Origin: Homoserinimonas sp. OAct 916
GTDB taxonomy: Bacteria; Actinomycetota; Actinomycetes; Actinomycetales; Microbacteriaceae
Assembly (NCBI RefSeq): GCF_003260275.1
Contig: NZ_QJHB01000006.1
Span: 1-64,000 of the forward strand
Direction: 5' to 3'
Length of the DNA stretch: 64,000 nt
Shown: positions 49,329 through 57,879 of the stretch, one piece after another
Layout of the letters: each line of letters starts with the position of its first letter
Numbering within the stretch: position 1 is the stretch's first letter
Notes under the pieces: model-generated
Told to the model about the DNA's origin: nothing
Seen by the model: only the letters and a program-made list of their open reading frames with translations
Database searches by the model: none
Made by a program: the position numbers and the translations under genes

Positions 49329-49739
49329 TCAGCGCCCCGCTGAACGCTCTTTTTTCTTCCGCTCGGCGGCGGCGATCTCTTTCACCCGGCGATTCTCTGT
49401 CTGCACACCGGCGTGCGTGGCACGCTCCTCAACCAGCCAGGCTGGTGGCGCCTGCAACAATTCCTTGATCTCGGCGGTGGTCAGCGGGTTGTCAATAATC
49501 CCGGCGCGCACCAGGCCCGCGATGGAGACCCCAAGTTTTGAAGCGACCACCAGACGCGGGTGCGGACCGTTCTGCCGCAACTGCTGCAACCATTCTGGAG
49601 GCGACTCCTGCAGCTGGTTCAGCTCGGTTCGGCTGATCTCAGATTTCTGGAACTCCTCCGGGGTGGCCGGGAGGTAGATTCCGAGCTTTTTTGCCGCCGT
49701 GGCGGCTTTCATCATCTGGGGGGTGCGCGTCGAACTCAT
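49329..49739 (-). CDS. DUF5997-family protein
   Basis: A 136-residue protein: MSSTRTPQMMKAATAAKKLGIYLPATPEEFQKSEISRTELNQL, PPEWLQQLRQNGPHPRLVVASKLGVSIAGLVRAGI and LTTAEIKELLQAPPAWLVEERATHAGV, two similar halves, then a Lys/Arg tail. The family is usually found next to a LysR substrate-binding-domain gene, as here (divergent, 157 nt). Since that partner has no HTH, this protein is a candidate for the DNA-binding part. The ATG was chosen from a -10 box TACGCT 6 nt upstream. Confidence 0.85.
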   Translation of the reverse strand: MSSTRTPQMMKAATAAKKLGIYLPATPEEFQKSEISRTELNQLQESPPEWLQQLRQNGPHPRLVVASKLGVSIAGLVRAGIIDNPLTTAEIKELLQAPPAWLVEERATHAGVQTENRRVKEIAAAERKKKERSAGR

Positions 49740-49751
49740 CTGCACAGCGTA
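49740..49751 (-). promoter_or_regulatory. -10 box of a probable leaderless transcript (DUF5997 gene)
   Basis: Minus-strand TACGCT (49751-49746), 6 nt before the ATG at 49739. Confidence 0.6.
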
Positions 49752-49896
49752 ACCTTTGTGCAGGCAGGCCGGATGACCGAAGGGGGCTGCCGCAGAGACA
49801 CCGAGGTGAAACTGCCTGATTGACACCGCGTGATGGAGGCCGATTCGTTGAAGCCAGTAGCAGGACACCATTCGTCAGACCCCGTGAGGAGAGCCA

Positions 49897-50613
49897 ATGT
49901 CGTTGCGAGTCGCTTTCGTGCCTGGCGTCACCCTCACCAAATGGACGAGAACGTGGGCGGAACGCCATCCGTCTGAGCCGTTGGAGCTCCTCCCTGTGGC
50001 CGAGCGTGACCAACTCGCGGTCGTAATGGAAGATCGGGCCGACGTCTGCTTCGTGCGTCTTCCGATCGAGCGTGAGGGCTTGAACGTCATTCGCCTGTAT
50101 GGCGAGGTTCCCGTCGTAGTGCTCGGCAAGGATCATCCGCTGTGGGATGCGTCCGAACTCGACCTGGCCTCGTTGGCCGACGACACGACCCTTTCCATCG
50201 CAGACTCCACACCACCCGGCGCTGCACCGGGTACAGGTGCCGACACAGACCCGACGAAGCAGGCGGTCGAACTGGTCGCGGCCGGAGTCGGCGTGCTGGT
50301 GCTGCCCCATTCGGTGGCGCGGCTGTACAGCCGCAAAGACGTGCGGGCCGTGCCGTTGATCGACGCCGAAGAAACCGAGATCGCCCTTGTCTGGCCAACC
50401 GAGGCGACCAGCGACGAGATCGATGACTGGGTGGGCATCGTGCGGGGTCGCACGGCCGCGAGTTCACGCGGCCGGCAGCCGGATGCCGCGAAGGCAGAGG
50501 GCGACACGAAGAAGCCGCCGAAAAAGGAACCCGCCTCGTCGAAGGGCGGCAGGCGGCCTGCAGGACCACCCCGGCGCCCAGCGCCCGGCCGAAAGCCTCG
50601 CCGCCGACGCTGA
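49897..50613 (+). CDS. LysR substrate-binding-domain protein lacking the HTH
   Basis: A 238-residue protein that begins directly in the effector-binding domain of LysR regulators (MSLRVAFVPGVTLTKWTRTWAERHP), with CFVRLPIEREGLNVIRLYGEVPVVVLGKDHPL and ELVAAGVGVLVLPHSVARLY. No winged helix precedes it. The last 45 residues are Lys/Arg/Pro-rich (KKPPKKEPASSKGGRRP), which could bind nucleic acid. GAGGAGAG lies before the ATG. Pairing with DUF5997 suggests a split regulator. Confidence 0.85.
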   Translation: MSLRVAFVPGVTLTKWTRTWAERHPSEPLELLPVAERDQLAVVMEDRADVCFVRLPIEREGLNVIRLYGEVPVVVLGKDHPLWDASELDLASLADDTTLSIADSTPPGAAPGTGADTDPTKQAVELVAAGVGVLVLPHSVARLYSRKDVRAVPLIDAEETEIALVWPTEATSDEIDDWVGIVRGRTAASSRGRQPDAAKAEGDTKKPPKKEPASSKGGRRPAGPPRRPAPGRKPRRRR

Positions 50614-50713
50614 CGGGGCGATCGGCAGCCGCAAAGGGCTTGGCAGACGGAGGCGCCACATGCGTCGTGTGCTCGCCGATACCCGGGAGTGCGGGATCGA
50701 TCCGCCCGATCGA

Positions 50714-50725
50714 TAGGCTTTGCCC
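50714..50725 (+). promoter_or_regulatory. -10 box of a probable leaderless transcript (2OG oxygenase)
   Basis: TAGGCT (50714-50719), 6 nt before the ATG at 50726. Confidence 0.55.
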
Positions 50726-51739
50726 ATGAACAACTCTCACGACGAAACTACTTTTACCGCTCAATTGGATGACCGTCGCGACGCTGAGTTGCTGCCGGTT
50801 GTCGATCTGGATCGCGACCCGCAGACGGTCGGCCGCGAGTTGGATGAGGTCTGCCGCGAAGTGGGCTTCTTCCAGATCATCGGGCACGGCATCGACACTC
50901 AGATCGCCGACCCGGCCTGGGATACTGCACGCAGGTTCTTCGACCTTTCTCTGGCAGAGAAACTCACGGTGGAGCGTCCGAGCGCGTCCTACCCGTACGG
51001 CTACATTCCGATGGGCATGGAAGCACTCAGCAAATCTTTGGGGTCCAGAGGACCCGGTGACTTGAAGGAGATCTTCAACATCGGCCCGGTCGATGAGCCC
51101 ACCCACGAACTGATCGAGGGAGAGTCCGACGCGTACTCGCCCAACCTGTGGCCGGAGATGCTGCCGGAGTTGCGTGAGACCTGGACGGCCTACTACCGGT
51201 CGATGCTCGGACTGAGCGGGCGACTGCTCTCACTGTTCGCGCGCGGCCTCGATCTGCCGCCGGCGTTCTTCGACGACAAGATCCAGCGTTCGACCAGTGC
51301 GCTGCGGGCCATCAACTACACGGCACCCGACGGTGACCCGCAGCCCGGCCAGTTGCGCGCAGGCGCCCACACCGACTACGGCATCCTCACGATTCTCCGG
51401 CAGGAGCCCTCGGCCGGTGGCCTCGAGGTGCGCGACGAGAACGCGGGCGAATGGGTCGGCATCCCCAGCATCGACGGCGCATTCGTGGTGAACATCGGCG
51501 ACCTGATGGCCCGGTGGACCAACGATCGCTGGAACTCGACGCTGCACCGGGTCGTCAACCCGCCGGTCGCCGAACGCGCCGGCAGCCGTCGACAGAGCAT
51601 GCCGTTCTTCTTCAACGCCGACTTCGGCGCCGTGATCGAGTGCCTGCCGACCTGCGTCGAGCCCGGGGAGCAACCCCGCTATGAACCAGTGGTGGCCGGC
51701 CCCCACCTTCTCAGCAAGTTCGCCAAGACGGTCGGCTGA
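50726..51739 (+). CDS. 2-oxoglutarate/Fe(II)-dependent oxygenase (isopenicillin N synthase-like)
   Basis: A 337-residue enzyme of the isopenicillin N synthase-like group: LLPVVDLDRDP with EVGFFQIIGHGID (N-terminal DIOX_N domain), AGAHTDYGILTIL (His and Asp iron ligands), NSTLHRVVNP (second His) and RQSMPFFFNADF (2OG-binding Arg-x-Ser). Substrate unknown; plant homologues hydroxylate hormones and bacterial ones small metabolites. Alone on its strand, converging with kynU; a hairpin terminator is shared at their junction. Confidence 0.9.
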   Translation: MNNSHDETTFTAQLDDRRDAELLPVVDLDRDPQTVGRELDEVCREVGFFQIIGHGIDTQIADPAWDTARRFFDLSLAEKLTVERPSASYPYGYIPMGMEALSKSLGSRGPGDLKEIFNIGPVDEPTHELIEGESDAYSPNLWPEMLPELRETWTAYYRSMLGLSGRLLSLFARGLDLPPAFFDDKIQRSTSALRAINYTAPDGDPQPGQLRAGAHTDYGILTILRQEPSAGGLEVRDENAGEWVGIPSIDGAFVVNIGDLMARWTNDRWNSTLHRVVNPPVAERAGSRRQSMPFFFNADFGAVIECLPTCVEPGEQPRYEPVVAGPHLLSKFAKTVG

Positions 51740-51757
51740 CTGGATCAGGCACAGCGT

Positions 51758-51793
51758 CCACGAGGTCAGCCTGCAGCGCGGGTGACCTCGTGG
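51758..51793 (+). terminator. Hairpin at the oxygenase/kynU convergence
   Basis: Perfect 11-bp arms CCACGAGGTCA (51758-51768) and TGACCTCGTGG (51783-51793) with a 14-nt loop. It overlaps the last codons of kynU, so could end transcription of the oxygenase gene. No clear U-tract follows. Confidence 0.45.
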
Positions 51794-53022
51794 ATGGCAT
51801 CCACGCCGGCATAGACGTCCGCGAACGAGGTGGACAGCGGCGACAGTCCCAGGCGCAGCCCGTTCGGCGTGCGGAAGTCGGGGATCACATTCCTGTCCCA
51901 GAGGGTGTCGAGGGCCGCGCGGTAGCTGTCGTGGTTGATGGTGATGTGCCCGCCTCGCCGCTCCGGGTCGAGGGGCGACGCGATCTCAACCCCGCGCGGA
52001 ACCAGCCATTCGTTGACCAGCATCACCGCGTATTCCGTCAGCTGAACTGATTTTGCCCGTACGGCGGTGATGCCCACCTCGTCGATCATGTCGATCGTGT
52101 CCTGCATCGCCAGCATGCCCAGGATCGAGGGCGTGCCGCTGATGAAGCCGCGAATTCCCGTGGCCACCTGGTAGCCCTGTTCCATCTCGAACGGGTCTTC
52201 TCGCCCCAGCCAGCCCCAGATCGGCTGCGGCAGCCGGGACTGGTGTTCGCTCCGCACATAGCCGAAGGCGGGTGAGCCCGGCCCGCCGTTCAGGTATTTG
52301 TACGTGCAGCCGACGGCAAGGTCGACCCCCCACGCGTCGAGCTGGGTGGGTATGACCCCGACGGAATGGCAGAGGTCCCAGAGGATGAGTGCCCCGACGT
52401 CGTGGGCGGCGCGGGTGATCGCCTCCATGTCGGCCAAATATCCGGACCGATACGACACGTGGCTGAGCACCACGAGCGCTGTGTTCCCCGTGACCGCCTC
52501 GACGACCTGGTCGACGGTGACGCCAGCCGTCGGGTCGGGTTGGATCCAGCGCACGGTCAGACCGCGCTCGGCCGCGATCCCCTCCACGATGAAACGATCT
52601 GTGGGAAAGTTGTCGGTGTCAATCAGGATCTCACGCCGCTCCGGATGCGCATCGACCGCAGCGCGGATCAACTTGTAGAGCATCACGGTCGTGGAATCCC
52701 CCACCGTGACCTGGCCGGCGGCAGCGCCCAGCATGACCGAGCCCAGTCGGTCGCCGATGATCTGCGGAAGGTCCATCCACCCATCGGTCCAGCCCCGAAT
52801 CAGGCGGGTGCCCCATTGGGCGCGAACGAAATCGTTGATTCGGTCGGCGCTCGCCGCGGGTGGCCGACCCAGGGAGTTGCCGTCGAGGTAGATGACTTTC
52901 TCCCCGTCGGGGGTGATGAAGCGATCCCCGTAGGAGGCCAAGGGATCGGCGGCGTCCAGAGCGGTCGCGCCGGCAGCGGTCGCCTCCTGATATTGGTCTC
53001 CGAGAATCTGCGCTGATGTCAT
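51766..53022 (-). CDS. kynU: Kynureninase
   Basis: A 418-residue PLP enzyme: cleaves kynurenine to anthranilate and alanine. Marks: VIYLDGNSLGRPP, GQVTVGDSTTVMLYKLIRAA, ALILWDLCHSVGVIPT (Asp bridging the cofactor), GCTYKYLNGGPGSPAF (PLP lysine) and RGFISGTPSILGM. Length and motifs match bacterial KynU. No kynA or kynB gene is in the window. A TAGAAT box lies 6 nt before the ATG. Confidence 0.95.
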   Translation of the reverse strand: MTSAQILGDQYQEATAAGATALDAADPLASYGDRFITPDGEKVIYLDGNSLGRPPAASADRINDFVRAQWGTRLIRGWTDGWMDLPQIIGDRLGSVMLGAAAGQVTVGDSTTVMLYKLIRAAVDAHPERREILIDTDNFPTDRFIVEGIAAERGLTVRWIQPDPTAGVTVDQVVEAVTGNTALVVLSHVSYRSGYLADMEAITRAAHDVGALILWDLCHSVGVIPTQLDAWGVDLAVGCTYKYLNGGPGSPAFGYVRSEHQSRLPQPIWGWLGREDPFEMEQGYQVATGIRGFISGTPSILGMLAMQDTIDMIDEVGITAVRAKSVQLTEYAVMLVNEWLVPRGVEIASPLDPERRGGHITINHDSYRAALDTLWDRNVIPDFRTPNGLRLGLSPLSTSFADVYAGVDAIHEVTRAAG

Positions 53023-53034
53023 GCTGGCATTCTA
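53023..53034 (-). promoter_or_regulatory. -10 box of a probable leaderless kynU transcript
   Basis: Minus-strand TAGAAT (53034-53029), 6 nt before the ATG at 53022. Confidence 0.6.
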
Positions 53035-53111
53035 GGCCGAAGCGGTCGAGGCGCCGTGGCCGGCGATCCCGGGGTGGTGGGCTCGGGCAGGCGAACGCGA
53101 GCGGTCGAGCC

Positions 53112-53123
53112 TACGATGGTTCG
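53112..53123 (+). promoter_or_regulatory. -10 box of a probable leaderless transcript
   Basis: TACGAT (53112-53117), 6 nt before the ATG at 53124; divergent from the kynU promoter. Confidence 0.6.
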
Positions 53124-53858
53124 ATGGGCGAAGAACACAATCACCGGCGGCCGGCCGACCGCAACCCGGTCGAGCACGCTCGCATGACAGATTCGGAACA
53201 CGCCGCGCTGGAGGCCTTCGCCGCCGCCGACCTCAATCTCGCCGAAGACCGCCCAGAGACATTCTTCGACGAGGCCGCTGTGCTCAAGGGCAACGCGATG
53301 GGGATCATCCACTCCGGTGACGGGTCGTCGAATGCTGAGAAGGTGCAACGCCTTCTCATGCTCGTGCCTGCGCTGCTCACTGTGGTTGACGAGGCCAGGG
53401 ACACGATCAGTCGGCTGCGCGACATCGAAGACCGGCTGAAACCGAGTGCGGGCCGTTCGTTCCGGGTTCTCGAGTCCGGGCCCAACAACGCCGGCCAGGA
53501 GGGTTCGAACCGGAATGCGGCAGTATCACCGCATGAGGAGCCCCCAACACGCAACCGCGAGCAGAACCTGTACATCCGGGCGGCTGTCTCAGACATCGAG
53601 CGCACGATCGTTTCCGGAGTTCCCGGTTGCGAGGGCCCCGACCCCTCGTGCTCCGTCGCCTGGTCGGTGACCGCGGTGGACGACAGCGTGAGTGTGGTGT
53701 CCTGGCGAGATCCTGGGGATGGATCCAGTCCGGCCGCGGCGCCCGGTGATTGGCACTTTCGGCTGAGTGCCGTGAAAACCTGGTTGGAGACCGCTACTCC
53801 CCTTGTAGAAATGCCGCGGCACGCCGATCTGCGAAATTCGCTGGGAAACAGCCCGTGA
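53124..53858 (+). CDS. Conserved hypothetical protein
   Basis: A 244-residue soluble protein. It begins MGEEHNHRRPADR, has two helical segments (SEHAALEAFAAADLNLAE; KVQRLLMLVPALLTVVDEARDTISRLRDIEDRL, possibly coiled-coil) and a C-terminal beta-rich part (CSVAWSVTAVDDSVSVVSWRD ... WHFRLSAVKTWLETA). I do not recognise a family. The start is set by the leaderless promoter. Confidence 0.6.
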   Translation: MGEEHNHRRPADRNPVEHARMTDSEHAALEAFAAADLNLAEDRPETFFDEAAVLKGNAMGIIHSGDGSSNAEKVQRLLMLVPALLTVVDEARDTISRLRDIEDRLKPSAGRSFRVLESGPNNAGQEGSNRNAAVSPHEEPPTRNREQNLYIRAAVSDIERTIVSGVPGCEGPDPSCSVAWSVTAVDDSVSVVSWRDPGDGSSPAAAPGDWHFRLSAVKTWLETATPLVEMPRHADLRNSLGNSP

Positions 53859-54084
53859 GCGTCGACTCGGTGCGTCAAACGCTGATTTTCGCGGCTCAAT
53901 TGTAACGCTCTCGACACAATGCAAGCATTTTTAGCCTGCGTGCACTAGTGTCGGGTACGCAGTTGCAGTGTTTTTCACGTTTTGAACGCTTGTGGTTTAG
54001 ACCGTCGCGACTGAATGAGTTCCCTCCTGGAGCACCAGATAAACACTGCGACATGCTGTCTCGACAGTCGAGGCAAAAGTGAGT

Positions 54085-54098
54085 ACTCCTGGAGGAGT
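54085..54098 (+). promoter_or_regulatory. Hairpin occluding the cspA ribosome-binding site
   Basis: ACTCC (54085-54089), loop TGGA, GGAGT (54094-54098). The 3' arm covers part of the GGAGGAG ribosome-binding sequence 7 nt before the ATG. It is small, so would melt or be remodelled easily. It may be an RNA switch for cold-shock translation. The 5' leader region 53859-54103 has no gene and is long, as for cspA-type mRNAs. Confidence 0.5.
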
Positions 54099-54103
54099 TT
54101 TAA

Positions 54104-54307
54104 ATGGCAACAGGTACCGTGAAGTGGTTTAACGCCGAAAAGGGCTTTGGATTCATCGCCCCCGAAGACGGCAGCCCCGACGTGTTCGCACACTACTCGG
54201 CCATCGCGTCGAGCGGGTACAAGACGCTCGACGAGAACCAGCGCGTCGAGTTCGAGGTCACCCAGGGCCCCAAGGGCCCTCAGGCGGAGAACATTCGCCC
54301 CCTCTAG
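54104..54307 (+). CDS. cspA: Cold-shock protein
   Basis: A 67-residue single cold-shock domain: [22 protein letters not shown] with RNP1 (KGFGFI), DVFAHYSAI with the RNP2-like segment, and a C-terminal [19 protein letters not shown] single-stranded RNA/DNA-binding chaperone that melts secondary structure. Length is the usual size. A strong terminator follows at 54362-54402, so the transcript is monocistronic. Confidence 0.96.
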   Translation: MATGTVKWFNAEKGFGFIAPEDGSPDVFAHYSAIASSGYKTLDENQRVEFEVTQGPKGPQAENIRPL

Positions 54308-54361
54308 TTTTGACGATCTGGGACGGCTGTGATGCCAACCCGATCTGAACGAACTGAACGT

Positions 54362-54402
54362 ACTCAGGCCCTCACCGCACGGTGGGGGCCTGAGTCTTTT
54401 TC
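54362..54402 (+). terminator. Intrinsic terminator of cspA
   Basis: Perfect arms ACTCAGGCCC (54362-54371) and GGGCCTGAGT (54386-54395) followed by CTTTTTCT. Confidence 0.9.
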
Positions 54403-54468
54403 TGCGTATCAATCGGGGCGCTCGCCCGCGGGTTTGCGTTTTGTGTCTGAGTCTGTTTCTGTCAGATC

Positions 54469-55659
54469 ATGCAACCAAAAAATGCCAGATTTGAAACCCG
54501 GGCCGTTCACGGCGGAATGGAGGGCCTTGTCGAGTCGGGTTCCCATGTTCCCCCGATTGATCTCTCCACCACAAACCCCCTGGGGAGCGTTGAGTCCGGT
54601 GGTGACTCCTATGAGCACATGGCCACCGGTGGTGACCTCATGCCCGACCACTCTGCGGTGTACCAGCGACTCTGGCAGCCCGGGGTCGCCCGTTTCGAAG
54701 ACTCCCTGGCCTCCCTCGAAGGCAGCGAAGGCGCCGTCGCCTTCGGCACCGGCATGGCGGCGCTCAGCGCCGCACTGATCGCGACCGTGACCGCCGGTAA
54801 GCCGCACGTGGTCGCGGTGCGCCCCATCTACGGCGGCACCGACCACGTTCTGGCCACCGGGATTCTCGGCACCGAGGTCACCTGGTGTGGAGTGGACGAG
54901 ATCAGGGAGAGTATCCGAGAGAACACCGGGCTCGTACTGATCGAATCGCCCGCGAACCCCTCGTTGGAACTCGTCGACCTCACCGACGTGGTGGAACAGG
55001 CAGGTGAGGTTCCCGTGATGGTCGACAACACCTTCGCCACCCCGGTTCTGCAGCGCCCGATCGAACAGGGTGTCACCCTGGTTCTGCACAGCGCCACCAA
55101 ATACCTCGGTGGACACGGTGACGTCATGGGCGGGGTCATCGCCACCAACCGCGACTGGGTCACCCGTCTGCGGCAGGTGCGCGCCGTCACCGGCGGCCTG
55201 CTTCACCCGTTGTCGGCCTACCTGCTTCACCGGGGGCTGCGTACCCTTCCGATTCGGGTGCGCGCCCAGCAGGAGACGGCGGGGCTGCTTGCCGAACGGA
55301 TGCAGGGGCACAAGGCTCTCAGCCGCGTGATGTACCCGGGCCTGCCCGGTCAGGACCCCAAGGGCCTGGTCGGCGAGGGACGGCAGATGGTCGGCCCCGG
55401 TGCGATGCTCGCAGTGGAGCTTGCCGGTGGCTACGATGCCGCCGCCGCGTTCACCGAAGCGTGCTCGCTGATCGTGCACGCGGTCTCTCTGGGCGGAGTC
55501 GACTCACTGGTGCAGCATCCGGCATCGCTTACCCATCGCCCCGTCGAGGCAGACAAGAAGCCGGGCGCAGGTATCGTGCGGCTCTCGATCGGCCTGGAGC
55601 ACGTCGACGACCTCACCGACGACCTGATGCAGGCACTCGACAAGGCGGCCGCGATCTGA
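54469..55659 (+). CDS. Trans-sulfuration PLP enzyme (cystathionine gamma-synthase/lyase or methionine gamma-lyase type)
   Basis: A 396-residue Cys/Met-metabolism PLP enzyme: [10 protein letters not shown] at the start, [49 protein letters not shown] and the PLP lysine in [18 protein letters not shown], then [13 protein letters not shown]. The family interconverts cysteine, homocysteine and methionine derivatives; sequence motifs do not settle which reaction. It ends at a strong bidirectional terminator. No other methionine gene adjoins. Confidence 0.92.
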   Translation: MQPKNARFETRAVHGGMEGLVESGSHVPPIDLSTTNPLGSVESGGDSYEHMATGGDLMPDHSAVYQRLWQPGVARFEDSLASLEGSEGAVAFGTGMAALSAALIATVTAGKPHVVAVRPIYGGTDHVLATGILGTEVTWCGVDEIRESIRENTGLVLIESPANPSLELVDLTDVVEQAGEVPVMVDNTFATPVLQRPIEQGVTLVLHSATKYLGGHGDVMGGVIATNRDWVTRLRQVRAVTGGLLHPLSAYLLHRGLRTLPIRVRAQQETAGLLAERMQGHKALSRVMYPGLPGQDPKGLVGEGRQMVGPGAMLAVELAGGYDAAAAFTEACSLIVHAVSLGGVDSLVQHPASLTHRPVEADKKPGAGIVRLSIGLEHVDDLTDDLMQALDKAAAI

Positions 55660-55687
55660 CCCAGGCCATGAAAGCCGGTTACGCCCG

Positions 55688-55746
55688 CTGAGTGCGCAAA
55701 AAAGTGCCTTCCCATGCGCTGGGAGGGCACTTTTTTGCGCACTCAG
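55688..55746. terminator. Bidirectional terminator, 59 nt
   Basis: Near-perfect inverted repeat: 26-bp arms (one G-T wobble) and a 7-nt loop ATGCGCT. Each arm holds an A6/T6 run, so the hairpin supplies a U-tract in both directions. It lies between the convergent trans-sulfuration and helicase genes. Confidence 0.95.
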
Positions 55747-55781
55747 ACTGTTTCCCCGCGGGGCTGGGTTGCTGGCGGAGG

Positions 55782-57599
55782 TCAGCTGCGCGTGCTGGCC
55801 AGACGTCGCCTGACGAGGTCGATGCGGGTCTGCAACTGCGTGACACTGGCTTGCGCCACCGCGGGTCCGCCGCAGATGCGCCGCAGCTCCGCATGCAGCA
55901 GCCCATGGGGCTGGTCGGTGCCGCGTGCCCAGAGAGAGACCAGACTGTTGAGCAGCGAACGCTGCTCCTTGAGCGTGCGGTAGAGGGGTGCCGGTTCCGC
56001 CGGGCTCGATGATCCCTGGCTGCCGGCGGTCGCAGCCGAACCCTTCCTCCGCCGCAACTGGCGGGAGTGGCGCTGCTTGAGCAACTCGCTGACCTGCTCG
56101 GGCTCGAGCAACCCGGGAATTCCAATGAAGTCGAGTTCTTCGTCGCTGCCGGGCTCGGCGAAGGAGCCGAACTCGTCGCCGTCGAACAAGACGCGGTCAA
56201 AGTTTGCGCTGGATGCCACGGCCTCGAAGGCGAACTCGTCGAGCAGCCCGGCGGATGCCTTGTCCGACGCGTTCTCGCGGGCGACCAGCGCGTCCTCCGG
56301 GTTGTAGAACTCGTCATCACGGGTCACCTCCCGGTCGAGTGCGTGGTCGCGTTCCCGCTCCATCTCCGAGGCCAGGCCGATCAGGCCGGGCACATCGGGC
56401 AGGAAGATCGATGCGGTCTCACCGCGGCGCCTGGCTCGTACGAAACGCCCAACGGCCTGCGCAAAATACAGCGGTGTCGCCGCCGAGGTGGCGTAGACAC
56501 CGACGCTGAGCCGGGGAATGTCCACCCCCTCCGAGACCATTCGCACCGCCACCAGCCACTTACGATCCGATTCTGCGAACTGCTCGATGCGCTCAGACGC
56601 CTCCTTCTCGTCGCTGAGCACGACTGTGACCTTCTCGCCGCTGATCTCGCCCAGGATCTTTGCATACGCGCGGGCGGCGAAGTGATCGGTGGCGATCACC
56701 AGGCCCCCGGCATCCGGGATCGCCTGTCTCACCTCGTCGAGGCGCCGGTTCGCCGCCGAGAGCACTTGGGGGATCCACTCCCCCTTCGGGTGCAAGGCGG
56801 TGCGCCAGGCTTGCGCGGTGATGTCCTTGGTGTTGCCTTCGCCGAGCCGGGCCACCATCTCGTCGCCGGCCTTCGTGCGCCACTGCATGAGCCCCGCGTA
56901 GACCATGAAGATGACCGGCCGCACCACGCCGTCGGTCAGTGCCCGGCCGTAGCCGTAGCTGTAGTCGGTCTGGGAGACGCGGATGCCGTCTTTGTCGCGC
57001 AGGTAGTTCACGAACGGTATGGGGGCAGTGTCAGAGCGAAACGGTGTGCCGGTCAACGAGAGTCTGCGGGTTGCCTTGTCGAATGCGATACGGATGGCGT
57101 CACCCCAGCTGAGGGCGTCACCGCCGTGGTGCACCTCGTCGAGGATGACCAGGGTGCGGTGGTCCTCGACGATCTCACGGTGCAGTTCGGCGCGGGCGGC
57201 CACTTGGGCGTAGGTGACGACGATGCCGCGGTAGTGGCGCCCGTAGCGCCCGTGGCTGTTCTTGAATGTCGGGTCAAGCTTCAGCCCCACCCGGTGCGCG
57301 GCGTCGGCCCACTGGCGCTTCAGATGCTCGGTGGGAGCGACCACGGTGACCCGGTCGACGACGTTGCGCGCGATCAATTCGGTCGCGAGCCTCAGCGCGA
57401 ACGTGGTCTTGCCAGCCCCAGGGGTTGCGGCCGCCAGAAAATCTCTCGGATCAGTGCGGAAATACTCCTCCAGGGCTTCGGCCTGCCACGCGCGCAATTT
57501 GCTCGCCGTGCCCCACGCTGCCCGTTCCGGGTACGACGGAGACAGGTGCTCTGCGGCGAAGGTTCCGACGGCTGGGCCGGGGGCGGGCAAGGTGGTCAC
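55782..57599 (-). CDS. DEAD/DEAH-box (superfamily 2) helicase
   Basis: A 605-residue SF2 helicase: LRAWQAEALEEYF (Q-like start), AAATPGAGKTTFALRLA (Walker A), RTLVILDEVHHGGD (DEVH motif II), LSLTGTPFRSD (motif III), VRMVSEGVDIPRLSVGVYAT (motif V) and AVGRFVRARRRGE (motif VI). The last 150 residues are an actinobacterial extension. The family resembles UvrB/XPB-like restriction or repair helicases; role unknown. GTG start at 57599. Confidence 0.9.
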   Translation of the reverse strand: MTTLPAPGPAVGTFAAEHLSPSYPERAAWGTASKLRAWQAEALEEYFRTDPRDFLAAATPGAGKTTFALRLATELIARNVVDRVTVVAPTEHLKRQWADAAHRVGLKLDPTFKNSHGRYGRHYRGIVVTYAQVAARAELHREIVEDHRTLVILDEVHHGGDALSWGDAIRIAFDKATRRLSLTGTPFRSDTAPIPFVNYLRDKDGIRVSQTDYSYGYGRALTDGVVRPVIFMVYAGLMQWRTKAGDEMVARLGEGNTKDITAQAWRTALHPKGEWIPQVLSAANRRLDEVRQAIPDAGGLVIATDHFAARAYAKILGEISGEKVTVVLSDEKEASERIEQFAESDRKWLVAVRMVSEGVDIPRLSVGVYATSAATPLYFAQAVGRFVRARRRGETASIFLPDVPGLIGLASEMERERDHALDREVTRDDEFYNPEDALVARENASDKASAGLLDEFAFEAVASSANFDRVLFDGDEFGSFAEPGSDEELDFIGIPGLLEPEQVSELLKQRHSRQLRRRKGSAATAGSQGSSSPAEPAPLYRTLKEQRSLLNSLVSLWARGTDQPHGLLHAELRRICGGPAVAQASVTQLQTRIDLVRRRLASTRS

Positions 57600-57879
57600 G
57601 GGTATCCAAGTTACCGGTTACGGCTGACATTCGCAGGTCGGCCCTGAGTGTTGGTGCGCTCCGATGTGACGAAGACGTGGCTCGTCAATCGTTGCGGCGC
57701 CGCTGCTCCCCAGCACCCCTGCCTGTAGCGGGCAGCAGGCCTCGGCAACGCACCGATGACACGGTGCGCCAGGCGCCGTGCGGGTTCTTCGCCTCACATC
57801 CGACGCTCACCTCAGCGATGTATCGTTGAGTATCGGCGAGCCAGCGGCTCGCCCTCATCATCAGAATCTGAGGAACATC

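Noticed and set aside
56067-57647. 526-codon plus-strand frame opposite the helicase gene
   Set aside because: Helicase motifs on the other strand are unambiguous; this is a shadow.
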